Assembly: GCA_963676345.2 (NCBI GenBank)
Contig: CAXXTS010000002.1
Coordinates: 434,001 to 498,000, forward strand
From: G963665925 sp963676345
GTDB taxonomy: Bacteria > Bacillota > Clostridia > Peptostreptococcales > Acidaminobacteraceae
Direction of reading: 5' to 3'
DNA length: 64,000 bases
A program made the position numbers and the translations under genes. Below, in pieces: positions 55,428 through 64,000 of this stretch; position 1 is the stretch's first letter, and each line of letters starts with the position of its first letter. The notes beneath the pieces were generated by a model. It was given only the letters and a program-made list of their open reading frames with translations. It was not told where the DNA came from and did not search any database.

Positions 55428-55465
55428 TGTTTATTACCAGTCTTTACAGACTTTGATTTCTTAAC

Positions 55466-56398
55466 TTACTTCAGTGCTGCTTTAACGGCTTCAACAATAT
55501 TTTTTGCCTTAAGACCGTATGCTTCCATCAGCTGATCTGGCTTACCAGACTCACCGAATGTATCTTTAACGCCCACACGAACAACTTTAGCAGGTGCGTT
55601 TTCTGCAACAACTTCTGCAACCGCTGAACCCAGACCACCAATGATGCTGTGTTCTTCTGCTGTAACAATTGCCTTTGTCTCTTTAGCCGCTTTAATAATC
55701 AGCTCTTGGTCGATTGGCTTAATTGTATGCATGTCAATCAGACGTACAGAAAGGCCTTCTGCTTCAAGGGTTTCTTTTGCTTCAACTGCTTCAGCAACAA
55801 GAATGCCTGTAGCAATAATCGTCACGTCTGTACCCTCATTCATTACGATGCCTTTTCCAATTTCGAATTTAACATCTTCAGAGTGTACAACCGGAACTGC
55901 TGCACGCCCAAAACGCGCGTAAACAGGTCCAACATATTCAAGCATTGCTTCTACTGCTTTTTGAGCAGTCACGTCGTCACCAGGATTTAGGACAACCATG
56001 TTTGGAAGCGAACGCATAATAGACAGGTCTTCGATAGCCTGATGAGATGCACCGTCATCACCAACTGTAACGCCAGCATGTGTAGCACAGATTTTTACGT
56101 TCATTTTAGGGTAGCAAATTGAGTTACGAATCACTTCAAATGCACGGCCCGCTGCAAACATTGCAAATGATGACGCGACAGGAATTTTTCCCGATGCAGC
56201 AAGACCCGCTGCAACGCCAACCATGTTTTGCTCAGCGATTCCCATATTGAAGTGTCTTTCGGGGAATTCTGCGCCAAAGATCGCTGTCTTAGTTGATTTT
56301 GAAAGGTCTGCATCCAGAACAACAAGGTTCTCATTTGTCGCGCCAAGACGCTTTAATGCATTACCATAAGATTCACGAGTAGCAATATTTTTAGACAT
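55466..56398 (-). CDS. Transketolase, C-terminal half subunit
   Basis: This 310-residue protein has the pyrimidine-binding and C-terminal domains of transketolase. It starts at ATG 56398, nine bases after GGAGG. FNMGIAEQNMVGVAAGLAAS contains the catalytic Glu region, GASHQAIEDL follows, and DTFGESGKPDQLMEAYGL closes the protein. Split transketolases are common in anaerobes and archaea. Together with the upstream gene it interconverts pentose-phosphate sugars. The one-base overlap (TAATG) ties it to its partner. Confidence 0.9.
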   Translation of the reverse strand: MSKNIATRESYGNALKRLGATNENLVVLDADLSKSTKTAIFGAEFPERHFNMGIAEQNMVGVAAGLAASGKIPVASSFAMFAAGRAFEVIRNSICYPKMNVKICATHAGVTVGDDGASHQAIEDLSIMRSLPNMVVLNPGDDVTAQKAVEAMLEYVGPVYARFGRAAVPVVHSEDVKFEIGKGIVMNEGTDVTIIATGILVAEAVEAKETLEAEGLSVRLIDMHTIKPIDQELIIKAAKETKAIVTAEEHSIIGGLGSAVAEVVAENAPAKVVRVGVKDTFGESGKPDQLMEAYGLKAKNIVEAVKAALK

Positions 56399-57222
56399 TA
56401 GCATGCACCTCCAAGATCAATTAGAGCCTGAGCAAGTTGCTCGTCATTAGGTGCTTGACCATGCCATCCATAGTCGCCTTCCATGAAGGAAACACCTTTG
56501 CCCTTGACAGTATTTGCAAGGATAACAGATGGCTTATCTGTAACTGTTTTAGCAGTATCGAATGCAGACAAGATTGCGTCCATATCATGACCATCAATTT
56601 CAATGACATTCCATCCAAAAGCAGCAAACTTCTTGTCAACTGGCTTTATGCCCATGACATCATCATTTGCGCCATCAATTTGAAGGCCATTGTAATCAAG
56701 GATTACAGTAAGATTGCTTAGGTCGTAATGTGCAGCAGACATAAGTGCTTCCCATACAAGACCTTCGTTAATTTCACCGTCACCCAGCAGTGCGTATACT
56801 CTGTGGTCGCGGTTATCAATTTTATTTGCAAGTGCCATGCCGACAGCAGTCGAGATGCCTTGTCCCAGTGAACCAGTAGACATATCCACACCAGGTGTGC
56901 CTTTCATGTCAGGGTGTCCCTGTAGCATTGCACCAAATTTACGTAGCTTTAATAGTTCTTCTTTTGCGAAGTAACCGCGGTTTGCAAGCGCTGCATACAG
57001 TACTGGTGCAGCATGTCCTTTAGAAAGAACAAACTTGTCACGATTTTCCTTCTTTGGATTTTCTGGATCAATGTCCATAACATTGAAGTATAGTGCTGCA
57101 ACAATATCTGCAGCTGATAATGAACCGCCTGGGTGACCTGACCCTGCAGCGTTCACCATGCGTACAATATCTTGACGCATGACATTCGCTGTTGCTTTAA
57201 GCTCAGCAACGTTCTGTTTCAT
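56398..57222 (-). CDS. Transketolase, N-terminal half subunit
   Basis: This 274-residue ThDP-binding half starts at ATG 57222 (MKQNVAELKATANV) after GAAGGGAG. Motifs are NAAGSGHPGGSLSAADIVAAL, split over two conserved blocks, then STGSLGQGISTAVGMALANK and LLGDGEINEGLVWEALMSA with the ThDP motif (GDG...N). It pairs with the next gene as one enzyme. A SigA promoter lies 160 bases upstream. There is no other pentose phosphate gene nearby. Confidence 0.92.
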   Translation of the reverse strand: MKQNVAELKATANVMRQDIVRMVNAAGSGHPGGSLSAADIVAALYFNVMDIDPENPKKENRDKFVLSKGHAAPVLYAALANRGYFAKEELLKLRKFGAMLQGHPDMKGTPGVDMSTGSLGQGISTAVGMALANKIDNRDHRVYALLGDGEINEGLVWEALMSAAHYDLSNLTVILDYNGLQIDGANDDVMGIKPVDKKFAAFGWNVIEIDGHDMDAILSAFDTAKTVTDKPSVILANTVKGKGVSFMEGDYGWHGQAPNDEQLAQALIDLGGAC

Positions 57223-57381
57223 GTGTGTTACTCCCTTCATTGGTGGATTAATTATTCTCCATACCCTTTTACGAGACTTGCAGTGTGTTTGAAACATGTA
57301 TTGTCATTAGTGAATCACACCCGGGTGGATGCGACGCTAATTTATTCTGATTCATAGCAATATGCTAGCTCACAGTATCCG

Positions 57382-57409
57382 ATTATAACACAGATTGTAA
57401 AACATGCAA
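57382..57409 (-). promoter_or_regulatory. SigA-type promoter of the transketolase genes
   Basis: On the minus strand, TTGCAT (57409-57404), a 16-base spacer and perfect TATAAT (57387-57382). The leader to the start codon is about 155 bases. Confidence 0.7.
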
Positions 57410-57586
57410 ATGAACATTTTTACAATATCTCATCTGGAAATATAAGCCTTTGATTCAGAGCAATTCTAAAGCCCTTAACACAGCCACATCACTTTACAAG
57501 ATGATTCTCAGAATTCTTTTGAAGCCAAGCGCGCTCTCTGAAACCCTTTAATCGTGAATGTAATATAAGCTATAATTGCAAATATA

Positions 57587-57615
57587 AAAAAGCTGTATAT
57601 AAATACAGCTTTTTT
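57587..57615. terminator. Terminator after tagA
   Basis: The hairpin AAAAAAGCTGTA-TATAAA-TACAGCTTTTTT has U-rich tails on both strands. It follows the tagA stop at 57618 on minus. Confidence 0.88.
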
Positions 57616-57617
57616 CC

Positions 57618-58349
57618 TTACTTTGATATATCTCTTGACAGAAGTACGCGCAGCAAAAACTTTGGAAGAGACATCATACGCCCCAACCTGCTCGGTTCTC
57701 GCAGCAATCTGTAAAACCATTCCAAATTGAGTTTAATGAATAGCTTAGGAGCTCTTTTGGCATGACCTGCCCAAACGTCGACACTGCCACCAACACCCAT
57801 TGCCACTCTTGTGTTCAGAATTTTTCTATGTTCGTGTATCCATTTCTCTTGCTTGGGACATCCCAGCGCTACAAACAGAATATCTGGTTTGACTTCATTG
57901 ATTTTATCGACAACTTTCAGTTCCTCTTCAGGTGTGAAGTAACCGTCTTGGCACCCTTTGATATCAATATTAGGGTACTTTTCACTAATTTTCTCACAGG
58001 CCTTCTCGGGCACTCCTGGCTTTCCACCCAAGATAAAGATAGACCCCTTAGTGTTGTTGCAAAACTTAAGCATACGATCCATAAACTCTATGCCTGGAAT
58101 ACGCTCTTCAAGGCCAAGCTTGTGAATTCGGGATGCATAAACAACCCCGATGCCATCTGGAATGACTAGATCAGCATCAAGAAGTGCTTCCTTTAACGGT
58201 TCATCATCCTGCGCCATCATAATAATTTCTGGATTTGGCGTATAGATTGCACTAAATGTGCCATTCTTAAATAATGATAAAAATTTATTATATGCTTCAT
58301 CAGCATCCACTTTGTCTATTCTCACACCTAGAATTTTAACGGATTTCAT
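57618..58349 (-). CDS. WecG/TagA/CpsF-family glycosyltransferase
   Basis: This 243-residue GT26 enzyme transfers N-acetylmannosamine (or a related sugar) onto lipid-linked GlcNAc in wall polymer synthesis. Motifs: NPEIIMMAQDDEPLKEAL, DGIGVVYASRIHKLGLEERI with the catalytic Asp, FILGGKPGVPEKA and FVALGCPKQEKWIHEHR. The last is a family hallmark. It is 8 bases downstream of csaB and the last gene of the DUF5693-csaB-tagA unit. This suggests one surface glycopolymer pathway. Confidence 0.9.
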   Translation of the reverse strand: MKSVKILGVRIDKVDADEAYNKFLSLFKNGTFSAIYTPNPEIIMMAQDDEPLKEALLDADLVIPDGIGVVYASRIHKLGLEERIPGIEFMDRMLKFCNNTKGSIFILGGKPGVPEKACEKISEKYPNIDIKGCQDGYFTPEEELKVVDKINEVKPDILFVALGCPKQEKWIHEHRKILNTRVAMGVGGSVDVWAGHAKRAPKLFIKLNLEWFYRLLREPSRLGRMMSLPKFLLRVLLSRDISK

Positions 58350-58357
58350 TTCTATGC

Positions 58358-59449
58358 CTACTTCCTCTTTTGCAATAATGTTCCAAGAATTTCTTCATTC
58401 TTATCGAACTTCTTCTGTAGCTTTGAAACATGATCTCTCAAATTCTTGATTGCCACTTCCCTATGCTGCATCAAATCCGACAAAGCACTGAGTACCTCTT
58501 GCGGGCGGAATGTATCTATTCTAGCAACCGCCTCAAGCCCAAGGGTCTTTAAAAAGTAATCAATCTTTGGATCATAAGAAATTCCAAGCAGCGGAACCTC
58601 CGCTACGGCTGCAAAAATCAGCGAATGTAATCGAACACCAATCAGGGCGTCCAAATTTTCCACCACGCTCATTATTTCATCTGCAGCGTATTCTTTCTCG
58701 ATGACAGCAACCTCATCTGATTTTGCCCACATGCAAATTTCGAGGTCTTCCTTAAGATGAAAAGGAATCATTACAACATTATACGATTGCGAAAGTGATT
58801 GTATCAGTTTTTTTAATTTTTGTCTATTCTCTTCAGTGGCAAAGTCTTTTGTACGCATGGACAGACCAATAATTGGGCGAGTATCGATATTGCCTCCAAA
58901 AGCACCTTCCAGTATCTTTCGCCCCGTTCTTGTTTCAATTTTCTCCATGTCTACAACGGGATCGGCGGTAACATATATTTTTTCTTCAGGTATACCCATT
59001 TCAATCAAATCATATTTTGAGTTCACCTCACGCACAGTTATTGCATCGACACGACTCAAAACCCACTTCATAATACGTCTATTTATGGGTTTATGTACTG
59101 GCCCAATTCCGTGAGAGTAGAGCATAACCGGCTTGTTGAAAATCAAACCGAATATAATAATTGCAAGGTAGTAGTGAATGCTTCTTTTACTCGTTGTATC
59201 CTGCAGAAGACTGCCACCACCTGAAATCAGCACGTTGGTTTTCATAACTGCCAGAATAACCGCGATCAGATTGTATCTGGAAACAGTTTTAACATGAAGG
59301 GTTGACGCAGTTCGCTCAGGGGTTGCAGTAAGAACAGTTAGCTCAACTGCCTGGTCCATTCTTTTTATAGAACGGATCATGGTTTCAAGAATGGCTTCAT
59401 CTCCCAGATTATTGAACCCATAATATCCTGATATGAGTGCTTTATTCAT
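58358..59449 (-). CDS. csaB: Polysaccharide pyruvyl transferase CsaB
   Basis: This 363-residue PS_pyruv_trans protein adds pyruvate ketals to secondary cell wall polymer, the ligand for S-layer homology domains. It begins ISGYYGFNNLGDEAIL, with LISGGGSLLQDTTSKRSIHYY and GVRLHSLIFAAVAEVPLLGI. Those three blocks are the csaB signature. It overlaps the DUF5693 gene by eight bases. Surface proteins carrying SLH domains would be expected elsewhere in the genome; none is in this window. Confidence 0.92.
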   Translation of the reverse strand: MNKALISGYYGFNNLGDEAILETMIRSIKRMDQAVELTVLTATPERTASTLHVKTVSRYNLIAVILAVMKTNVLISGGGSLLQDTTSKRSIHYYLAIIIFGLIFNKPVMLYSHGIGPVHKPINRRIMKWVLSRVDAITVREVNSKYDLIEMGIPEEKIYVTADPVVDMEKIETRTGRKILEGAFGGNIDTRPIIGLSMRTKDFATEENRQKLKKLIQSLSQSYNVVMIPFHLKEDLEICMWAKSDEVAVIEKEYAADEIMSVVENLDALIGVRLHSLIFAAVAEVPLLGISYDPKIDYFLKTLGLEAVARIDTFRPQEVLSALSDLMQHREVAIKNLRDHVSKLQKKFDKNEEILGTLLQKRK

Positions 59450-61601
59450 CCGTCAGTCTCCCTTTGATATTTACGAAAACACGCAGCAGTCCGTTCAGCA
59501 GGAGTACGAGAACGATGCCAATAAGTGCTCCAAATCCTGCACCATAGATGGTTCTAGCAATAGATAGATAAAAGGGTGCTCGTAAGTGACTGAATGTGTT
59601 AACAACAGATGTAACACCGATCATAACGACTGCTGCCAATGGGAATATCGAGAACTTCCATCCCTTTAGCGCAGTATATGTCACGACCATAATCGCTGGA
59701 AAAGCAATCAGCATTTCCTTGGATCTTGGACGCGCAATGAAATTGTACTCTAAGAAGTTTCTAAAAATCATTTCAATTGTTGATGGCTGTATGACTGTTT
59801 CATGTCCAGTTCTTGCTATATAAATGACACCAATTACGCCTACAATACCAGCTAGTAAAATATGAAGTACCTTTATCCGTTCATTGAGCAGGTCTTTTAA
59901 ATCCATCAGATAATTGGTCTCTTCATCAAGTGCGCCCACAGACCGACCATAGCCAAAACGAATAATGTAAATGACACAAAATAGAGCCAGTGGTGCAAGC
60001 TGACTAACTTTAACACCTCTAAAATACTCCATTTCAAGCATATATGCTGAACTCGACAAAATACTGCCTATGAATATGCCGCCCACCATGGCAATGGCTA
60101 CGGATATTACAAGAAGTGTCAGTCCTTTTAACAGCACACTGTATATTTTGTCAATCTGTCTATTGATAATGAACTGCTTGAGTATATCAAGGATTGCAAT
60201 AGAGGCCAGTACAGGAAATAATATCGATGCCCCTAGGGCCATCAAAATGCCTGCAAAGTTCGGTACGACCAAGTTAGCTGCAGTTACACCCAGTACCCCA
60301 ACAGAAAGCAACATGGCCTGATGCCGTTCTCGGATTGGCACAATACTATTTAAGGCGATTATTGAAAGCACCACCAAACCATACCCAATAACAATTAAAT
60401 TTAGAACCCCTGGCTCGTTGTATCTGAGCTTTGAAGCGTTCCCAAATGTAATTTTGTGTTCTGTAAGCCTATTTTCTAGGCTCTTAAAGGACTCGGTATA
60501 GATATCCGGATCTGTTACATATAAAATTTCATTGTCCGTTTGTCGAAACGGTCTAAAGTACACGCTTCGGATATTTCTTTCAGTAATGGCCCTATAAATG
60601 GTGTTTTCAATTTCCTGGGCACCCTCATAGCCATACCACTTGTAGCGCTCTTGAATATAACCTACAATCGGGAATATACGTATGGCATCATAATCGAGCA
60701 TTTCCGTAAGCTTAACAAGCCCCTCTTGTTTTGTCTGAGACCGCTGTACCCCGGACTCAATAAGACCAGAAGCAATATGATTGTCATTCATATAATGATA
60801 AAGTTCATCTACATTATCCGTTTCAGGGTCGTACCCCATAACGGACTCTCCTTGAAATACAAAATAAGATGGCGAAATTTCATAACGTGCCATTTCGTCT
60901 TCAAACGCCTGAACCAATTTGTCAGGGTATCTTTCAAAATTTGCAGGTCTAGGCAAGACTTCAAGACCTGATCTTTGAACCATTTCAATCATTTCAGGAT
61001 CAAATCCAAGACCAATCCATGCAAGTTTTGAATGTGTTTGACTCCGCAGTGTTCTCTTATTCTTGCCGTCTTCATCTACAAGAAAGCCTGTTTCTGCGTA
61101 TAGAGCATCTTCAGGTTTTCCATCAAGAACGATTGTATACGTTTCGCCTTCAAAGACCTTGTAAAATGTACTTGGATAACGCTTAGAAAGTCCCTCTTTC
61201 ACAAATGAAAACACCGCTTCAGATGGCGTTGTCACGACAACATCATATCGGTCTGTCTTGTCTTCAATAAAATCTGCAGCTTCTGATGAGAAAAGGCTTC
61301 TCCAGTGCAAGTCTTTCTTCAGATTTTCTACCACTTCATAGTTTATTGGCTTATCGTTAATAATCATGTTTTCAAGTGTAGACTCTTTAACAGCTACACT
61401 GGTAAAACCCAGGGATTTAAAATGTTCCATCCACCACTGGAGGGTGTAATCGGACTGTTCAGCCAGAAGACCTGCCTCTTCATAATCTAAAACAAGTTCA
61501 GCCACCTTATGACTTGATTCAACGTTTATGCGGTTAAATGCCACAAATCCAACTACAGCCAGGCTTACGACAAGGATTAGCATATATAGTTTTTTCAACA
61601 T
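59442..61601 (-). CDS. DUF5693 family membrane protein
   Basis: This 719-residue protein starts at ATG 61601 (MLKKLYMLILVV), eight bases after GGAG. It has an N-terminal anchor, a periplasmic-side domain of about 380 residues (LGFTSVAVKESTLENMI, LAWIGLGFDPEMIEMVQRSG) and then at least nine hydrophobic helices in the C-terminal half. This is the DUF5693 layout, usually beside csaB in Clostridia. Its role in secondary polymer assembly is inferred from that association. The last eight bases overlap the csaB start, which suggests coupled translation. Confidence 0.85.
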   Translation of the reverse strand: MLKKLYMLILVVSLAVVGFVAFNRINVESSHKVAELVLDYEEAGLLAEQSDYTLQWWMEHFKSLGFTSVAVKESTLENMIINDKPINYEVVENLKKDLHWRSLFSSEAADFIEDKTDRYDVVVTTPSEAVFSFVKEGLSKRYPSTFYKVFEGETYTIVLDGKPEDALYAETGFLVDEDGKNKRTLRSQTHSKLAWIGLGFDPEMIEMVQRSGLEVLPRPANFERYPDKLVQAFEDEMARYEISPSYFVFQGESVMGYDPETDNVDELYHYMNDNHIASGLIESGVQRSQTKQEGLVKLTEMLDYDAIRIFPIVGYIQERYKWYGYEGAQEIENTIYRAITERNIRSVYFRPFRQTDNEILYVTDPDIYTESFKSLENRLTEHKITFGNASKLRYNEPGVLNLIVIGYGLVVLSIIALNSIVPIRERHQAMLLSVGVLGVTAANLVVPNFAGILMALGASILFPVLASIAILDILKQFIINRQIDKIYSVLLKGLTLLVISVAIAMVGGIFIGSILSSSAYMLEMEYFRGVKVSQLAPLALFCVIYIIRFGYGRSVGALDEETNYLMDLKDLLNERIKVLHILLAGIVGVIGVIYIARTGHETVIQPSTIEMIFRNFLEYNFIARPRSKEMLIAFPAIMVVTYTALKGWKFSIFPLAAVVMIGVTSVVNTFSHLRAPFYLSIARTIYGAGFGALIGIVLVLLLNGLLRVFVNIKGRLTDE

Positions 61602-61692
61602 ATTCATTACTCCAAACTTTTATGTATTTTCAAAGTTAAGGCAAAAGTGTCAATACGACCTCACACTTTTGCCTGTTTCGATTTTTCATGTA

Positions 61693-62178
61693 TCAGTTTT
61701 CGACTACGGTATACGCACCCTTAATCATAACCCAAGCATCAATGGTAATTGCAACCCCGCGTCCGTCATTTTGAGGATTCAGGATTTGGTGATTCTTCGG
61801 AACTGGTTTACTGTGAGCAATGTCATAGCCTTCAGTTAAATCTGCAAGACCGCCGCTTGAAGATGCAATTGCAAGCGCTTCACCTGAGCGGAGAATAAAC
61901 TCTGTACTGTCCCCAAGATAAATCATACTGCCTGCTTTCACTTCCAGTATTTCAAAAAGCCCCTGCGAAACGCCCGCACCTGATGAGTCACTTTGGACAT
62001 CCAGTTTGGATTCCAAGTAGGTATCCAGTTCTTCAAAGCGTTTATCCACATAGCTGAGTGTTACCAGTGGATCATTTTCTGAGCCAGGTGAGGCTTCTGA
62101 AATCTCCATCATGCCAGATATGAAAAAGCCTATTACTATGCCGATCGTTATGAGTCCTATATTTTTAAATGCACGCAT
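61693..62178 (-). CDS. Conserved clostridial secreted protein
   Basis: This 161-residue protein has a signal anchor (IGLITIGIVIGFFISG). Conserved blocks follow: DPLVTLSYVDKRFEELDTYL, GDSTEFILRSGEALAI, GLADLTEGYDI and KNHQILNPQNDGRGVAI. They resemble an uncharacterised family usually found near DUF5693 and csaB genes in Clostridia. The ILRSG and DGRG motifs suggest a small beta domain exposed outside the membrane. A ribosome site AGGAGG precedes the ATG. It lies 91 bases upstream of the DUF5693 gene. No function is known to me. Confidence 0.65.
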   Translation of the reverse strand: MRAFKNIGLITIGIVIGFFISGMMEISEASPGSENDPLVTLSYVDKRFEELDTYLESKLDVQSDSSGAGVSQGLFEILEVKAGSMIYLGDSTEFILRSGEALAIASSSGGLADLTEGYDIAHSKPVPKNHQILNPQNDGRGVAITIDAWVMIKGAYTVVEN

Positions 62179-62488
62179 TTTTTACCTCCTAATCGAATGG
62201 GCGAACTGCCCAGTATCCCCGTCTATTTTACTATAAATACCAACCTATTTCAAAGCGTCAAAGCGTTTGATATCACTTCGTAATACTTTGCTGGTAAAAT
62301 TTCAGCTTTATGGTCTGTAAAAATCGATACATACACAGGTCCTAGCAAGGGCCTTTTCAAACAGAATCTGATTGTGGATAAAGCCTTTGTTCGTGAAACA
62401 TTATCAACAATCAGAGCCCAGGCATTTCTGCCTGGGCTCCATATAAGTAAGTATATAATATTTTAGTTCATGACACATTAGGTTGTGT
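62179..62488. other. Intergenic region between secreted protein and mazF
   Basis: The 310-base gap shows a hairpin at 62415-62438 (arms GAGCCCAGGCA and TGCCTGGGCTC), probably the mazF terminator although its T-tail is weak. Nothing else was recognised. Confidence 0.5.
62415..62438 (-). terminator. Probable terminator of the toxin-antitoxin/alr unit
   Basis: An 11-bp GC-rich hairpin (GAGCCCAGGCA) lies 50 bases past the mazF stop. The minus-strand tail is TGATTGTTGAT, without a clean U-run, so termination efficiency is uncertain. Confidence 0.5.
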
Positions 62489-62842
62489 CTATGTAACCTC
62501 GAACAAGCCGAGTGAAATCATTAAACTGCGGTCCACATCGTTCATCAGATCAGATGGCAATGCACCAATCTTTTGAATGAGTCTGCGCTTGTCAATGGTT
62601 CTGATTTGTTCGAGTAGGATGACGGAATCTTTAATTAGGCCTACTTCATCTTTGGGTACTTCTACATGAGTGGGCAATTTTGCCTTAGATATTTTTGCAG
62701 TAATGGCTGCACAAATTACCGTTGGGCTGTATCTGTTTCCGACATCATTTTGCACAATGAGTACAGGTCTTTGTCCCCCTTGTTCTGAACCTACGACTGG
62801 ATTTAAGTCTGCAAAGTACACCTCTCCACGTTTAACGATCAA
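62489..62842 (-). CDS. ndoA: MazF-type endoribonuclease (EndoA/NdoA)
   Basis: This 117-residue toxin of the PemK/MazF family has [21 protein letters not shown] with the catalytic Arg and Gln-Arg site, [16 protein letters not shown] and the final [10 protein letters not shown]. MazF of this clade cuts mRNA at UACAU-type sites in B. subtilis. It overlaps the antitoxin gene by 11 bases. Location just after alr and the CopG-like antitoxin matches the conserved alr-ndoAI-ndoA block of Firmicutes. Confidence 0.93.
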   Translation of the reverse strand: MIVKRGEVYFADLNPVVGSEQGGQRPVLIVQNDVGNRYSPTVICAAITAKISKAKLPTHVEVPKDEVGLIKDSVILLEQIRTIDKRRLIQKIGALPSDLMNDVDRSLMISLGLFEVT

Positions 62843-63110
62843 GGCCTTCCTCGCTTTCCAGCTGGCTTTCGTAGGACTCTAGGCATCCAGCATCTGAACA
62901 TAGTCCCATTTCGGCCATGTCCCGATTGATGTCCGCCATGCGCTCATATCCCGAACGCAACGCTTCCATGACACCATCCATTTTTATGGGTGCTTTAAAA
63001 TGAAATTCCTGATTCAAATTTTTCTTTATCATTTCAGGATTGTTGCTCACTTTAAGCTCAGCAATTAATTCATTGGGCAAGTCTATTTTAACCTGCTTAA
63101 TTTTTTTCAT
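62832..63110 (-). CDS. ndoAI: CopG-family antitoxin (EndoAI type)
   Basis: This 92-residue protein has an N-terminal ribbon-helix-helix ([16 protein letters not shown]) for DNA binding and dimerisation, and a C-terminal tail that would bind MazF. The tail has [20 protein letters not shown], with two Cys. It starts after GGAGGTGCC. The gene is translationally coupled to the toxin. EndoAI-type antitoxins often autoregulate the pair. Confidence 0.85.
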   Translation of the reverse strand: MKKIKQVKIDLPNELIAELKVSNNPEMIKKNLNQEFHFKAPIKMDGVMEALRSGYERMADINRDMAEMGLCSDAGCLESYESQLESEEGLDR

Positions 63111-63241
63111 AGGGCACCTCCAATATTAGCCAGTATGTATGAAGGGACAAAGTCATTATAAACATTGTTTGATCACTTGTAAAGCGATGACGCATATTTG
63201 AAATATATTGAAATTTCACTTTAATGCATTTGTAAACTTCT

Positions 63242-64000
63242 TTAAAGCAGCATAAGGGCATCTTTGATTTGCACAATTTCACCTTGGGATTTATATACCC
63301 GCGGCACTCTTTTGCTAATCATACAAACAACTTCATAATTAATCGTTTTTATCCAGCTTGCGACCTCATCAATTGAAATTTTTTGGTTGTCCGATGCACC
63401 GAATAAAACAATTTCATCACCGCGCTGTACGTTTAAATCTGTGAGATCAACCATACACTGATCCATGCAAATGCGTCCAATAATAGGTCTGATTTCGCCG
63501 CCAACAATTGCTTTTGCACTACCTGTATACAGTCTTGTGTATCCATCTGCATAGCCAATTGGCACTGTCCCGATTCGTGTTTGTGCGTCAGTTGTATACA
63601 GAAGACCATAACTCACACCTACACCAGGACCAACATCCTTTACATGACCTATTCGAGCTTTAAGGCTCATAACCTCTTTTAATTTTACATTTTCATGAGA
63701 AACATCGTGTGATGGATAAAGCCCGTACAGCATAATGCCTGCACGTACCATGTTGTAATTGAGCTCGGGCAAGTCGATAATCGCTGCTGAATTAGACACG
63801 TGCTTTATTGGAATATGAATATTCTTTTCTTCTAATGCTTCAATGACCCCATTATATTTTTTCACTTGTTCAAGTGTATAAGTCTTGTCTACTTCATCTG
63901 CAACAGCAAAATGGGTATAAATGCCTTCGATCTCTACATTACCCAGCTTTGAAATATATTCGATTACAAGAACCGCATCCTTTTCAGGTCGCAGACCCAA
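63242..64000 (-). CDS. alr: Alanine racemase, C-terminal part (cut by window edge)
   Basis: The frame is open to the window edge, so the N-terminus with the PLP-lysine is outside. The 252 visible residues include GIYTHFAVADEVD of the barrel, RAGIMLYGLYPS, VSYGLLYT, the tyrosine-bearing segment near GYADGYTRLYTG and GRICMDQCMVDLT. The enzyme supplies D-alanine for peptidoglycan. The order alr-antitoxin-toxin is conserved in Firmicutes. A 131-base gap follows to the antitoxin gene. Confidence 0.93.
   Translation of the reverse strand: MGLRPEKDAVLVIEYISKLGNVEIEGIYTHFAVADEVDKTYTLEQVKKYNGVIEALEEKNIHIPIKHVSNSAAIIDLPELNYNMVRAGIMLYGLYPSHDVSHENVKLKEVMSLKARIGHVKDVGPGVGVSYGLLYTTDAQTRIGTVPIGYADGYTRLYTGSAKAIVGGEIRPIIGRICMDQCMVDLTDLNVQRGDEIVLFGASDNQKISIDEVASWIKTINYEVVCMISKRVPRVYKSQGEIVQIKDALMLL

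Larger units (their letters stand above)
54912..55465. other. Intergenic region with second copy of the composite repeat
   Basis: The 554-base gap has two diverged repeat cores (55198 and 55270, 72-base period), a 26-bp perfect hairpin (55310-55373) and the transketolase terminator palindrome (55400-55427). The part 54950-55190 shows no recognised feature. Confidence 0.7.
57223..57617. other. Intergenic region upstream of the transketolase genes
   Basis: The region contains the tkt promoter (57382-57409), a palindromic CACCCGGGTG segment in the leader and the bidirectional terminator after tagA (57585-57616). A frame at 57508-57720 runs through this terminator and is not called. Confidence 0.55.

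Noticed and set aside
57508..57720. 70-residue minus frame overlapping tagA
   Set aside because: It overlaps the real tagA end and passes through its terminator hairpin.

Overview
The window comes from a moderately AT-rich anaerobic Clostridia-type Firmicute. The evidence is a four-subunit bifurcating-type [FeFe] hydrogenase, HprK, an EndoAI/MazF pair beside alanine racemase, T-box control of branched-chain amino acid genes, FtsEX with a C-terminal processing protease, and CsaB/TagA-type wall genes. A relative of Fusibacter or Acidaminobacter would fit, but that is inference. Nearly all genes lie on the minus strand. Only a small membrane protein (22.4 kb) and 5-formyl-THF cyclo-ligase (33.8 kb) are on plus.

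Layout, low to high coordinate. 0-0.85 kb: N-terminal part of a GH18-type exported protein. 0.9-2 kb: two half-size chromate transporter subunits. 2-5.1 kb: a triad of TadE/TadG-like pseudopilin genes. 5.3-9.3 kb: a regulatory hydrogenase cluster (DRTGG, RsbW-like ATPase, HydS-like sensory hydrogenase, DRTGG, PHP, second ATPase and a small membrane protein). 9.6-11.8 kb: a chemoreceptor gene broken by one in-frame TAA. 12-13.5 kb: tmk and a TSUP permease. 13.6-13.85 kb: an intergenic repeat array. 13.97-18.44 kb: hndABCD/hydABC hydrogenase operon with a Rex-like site upstream. 18.4-19.3 kb: long non-coding gap. 19.3-28 kb: hprK, uvrC, a plus-strand membrane gene, uvrA and uvrB (LexA box). 28.2-33.5 kb: ftsE-ftsX-M23 peptidase-ctpA-AI-2E permease. 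33.8-38.7 kb: fthC, an ABC-F protein and a Lon-like protease. 38.7-42 kb: MBL hydrolase, lipoprotein, GNAT, DUF2164 and a DnaQ-like exonuclease. 42.3-43.7 kb: S1-domain protein plus a small membrane protein. 43.9-49.7 kb: ilvN-ilvC-ilvD-ilvB behind about 1.1 kb of leader with three tandem T-box units. 49.8-53.8 kb: a pRiA4b ORF-3-like protein, a CoA transferase and an AspT-like carrier behind a cobalamin riboswitch. 53.8-57.4 kb: HD-GYP protein and split transketolase. 57.6-62.2 kb: tagA, csaB, a DUF5693 protein and a conserved secreted protein. 62.5-64 kb: mazF, its antitoxin and partial alr.

How they work together. The hnd operon should couple NAD(P)H and ferredoxin oxidation to H2 production. 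The separate 5.3-9.3 kb cluster looks like its sensing and signalling arm: a sensory hydrogenase with two GHKL ATPases, two DRTGG proteins and a PHP protein. The ilv operon shows the most elaborate RNA control seen here. The cobalamin riboswitch puts a CoA transferase and a dicarboxylate-type carrier under B12 control, which suggests a B12-linked acid pathway (inference). The wall genes (csaB, tagA, DUF5693 protein) point to a pyruvylated secondary polymer anchoring surface proteins.
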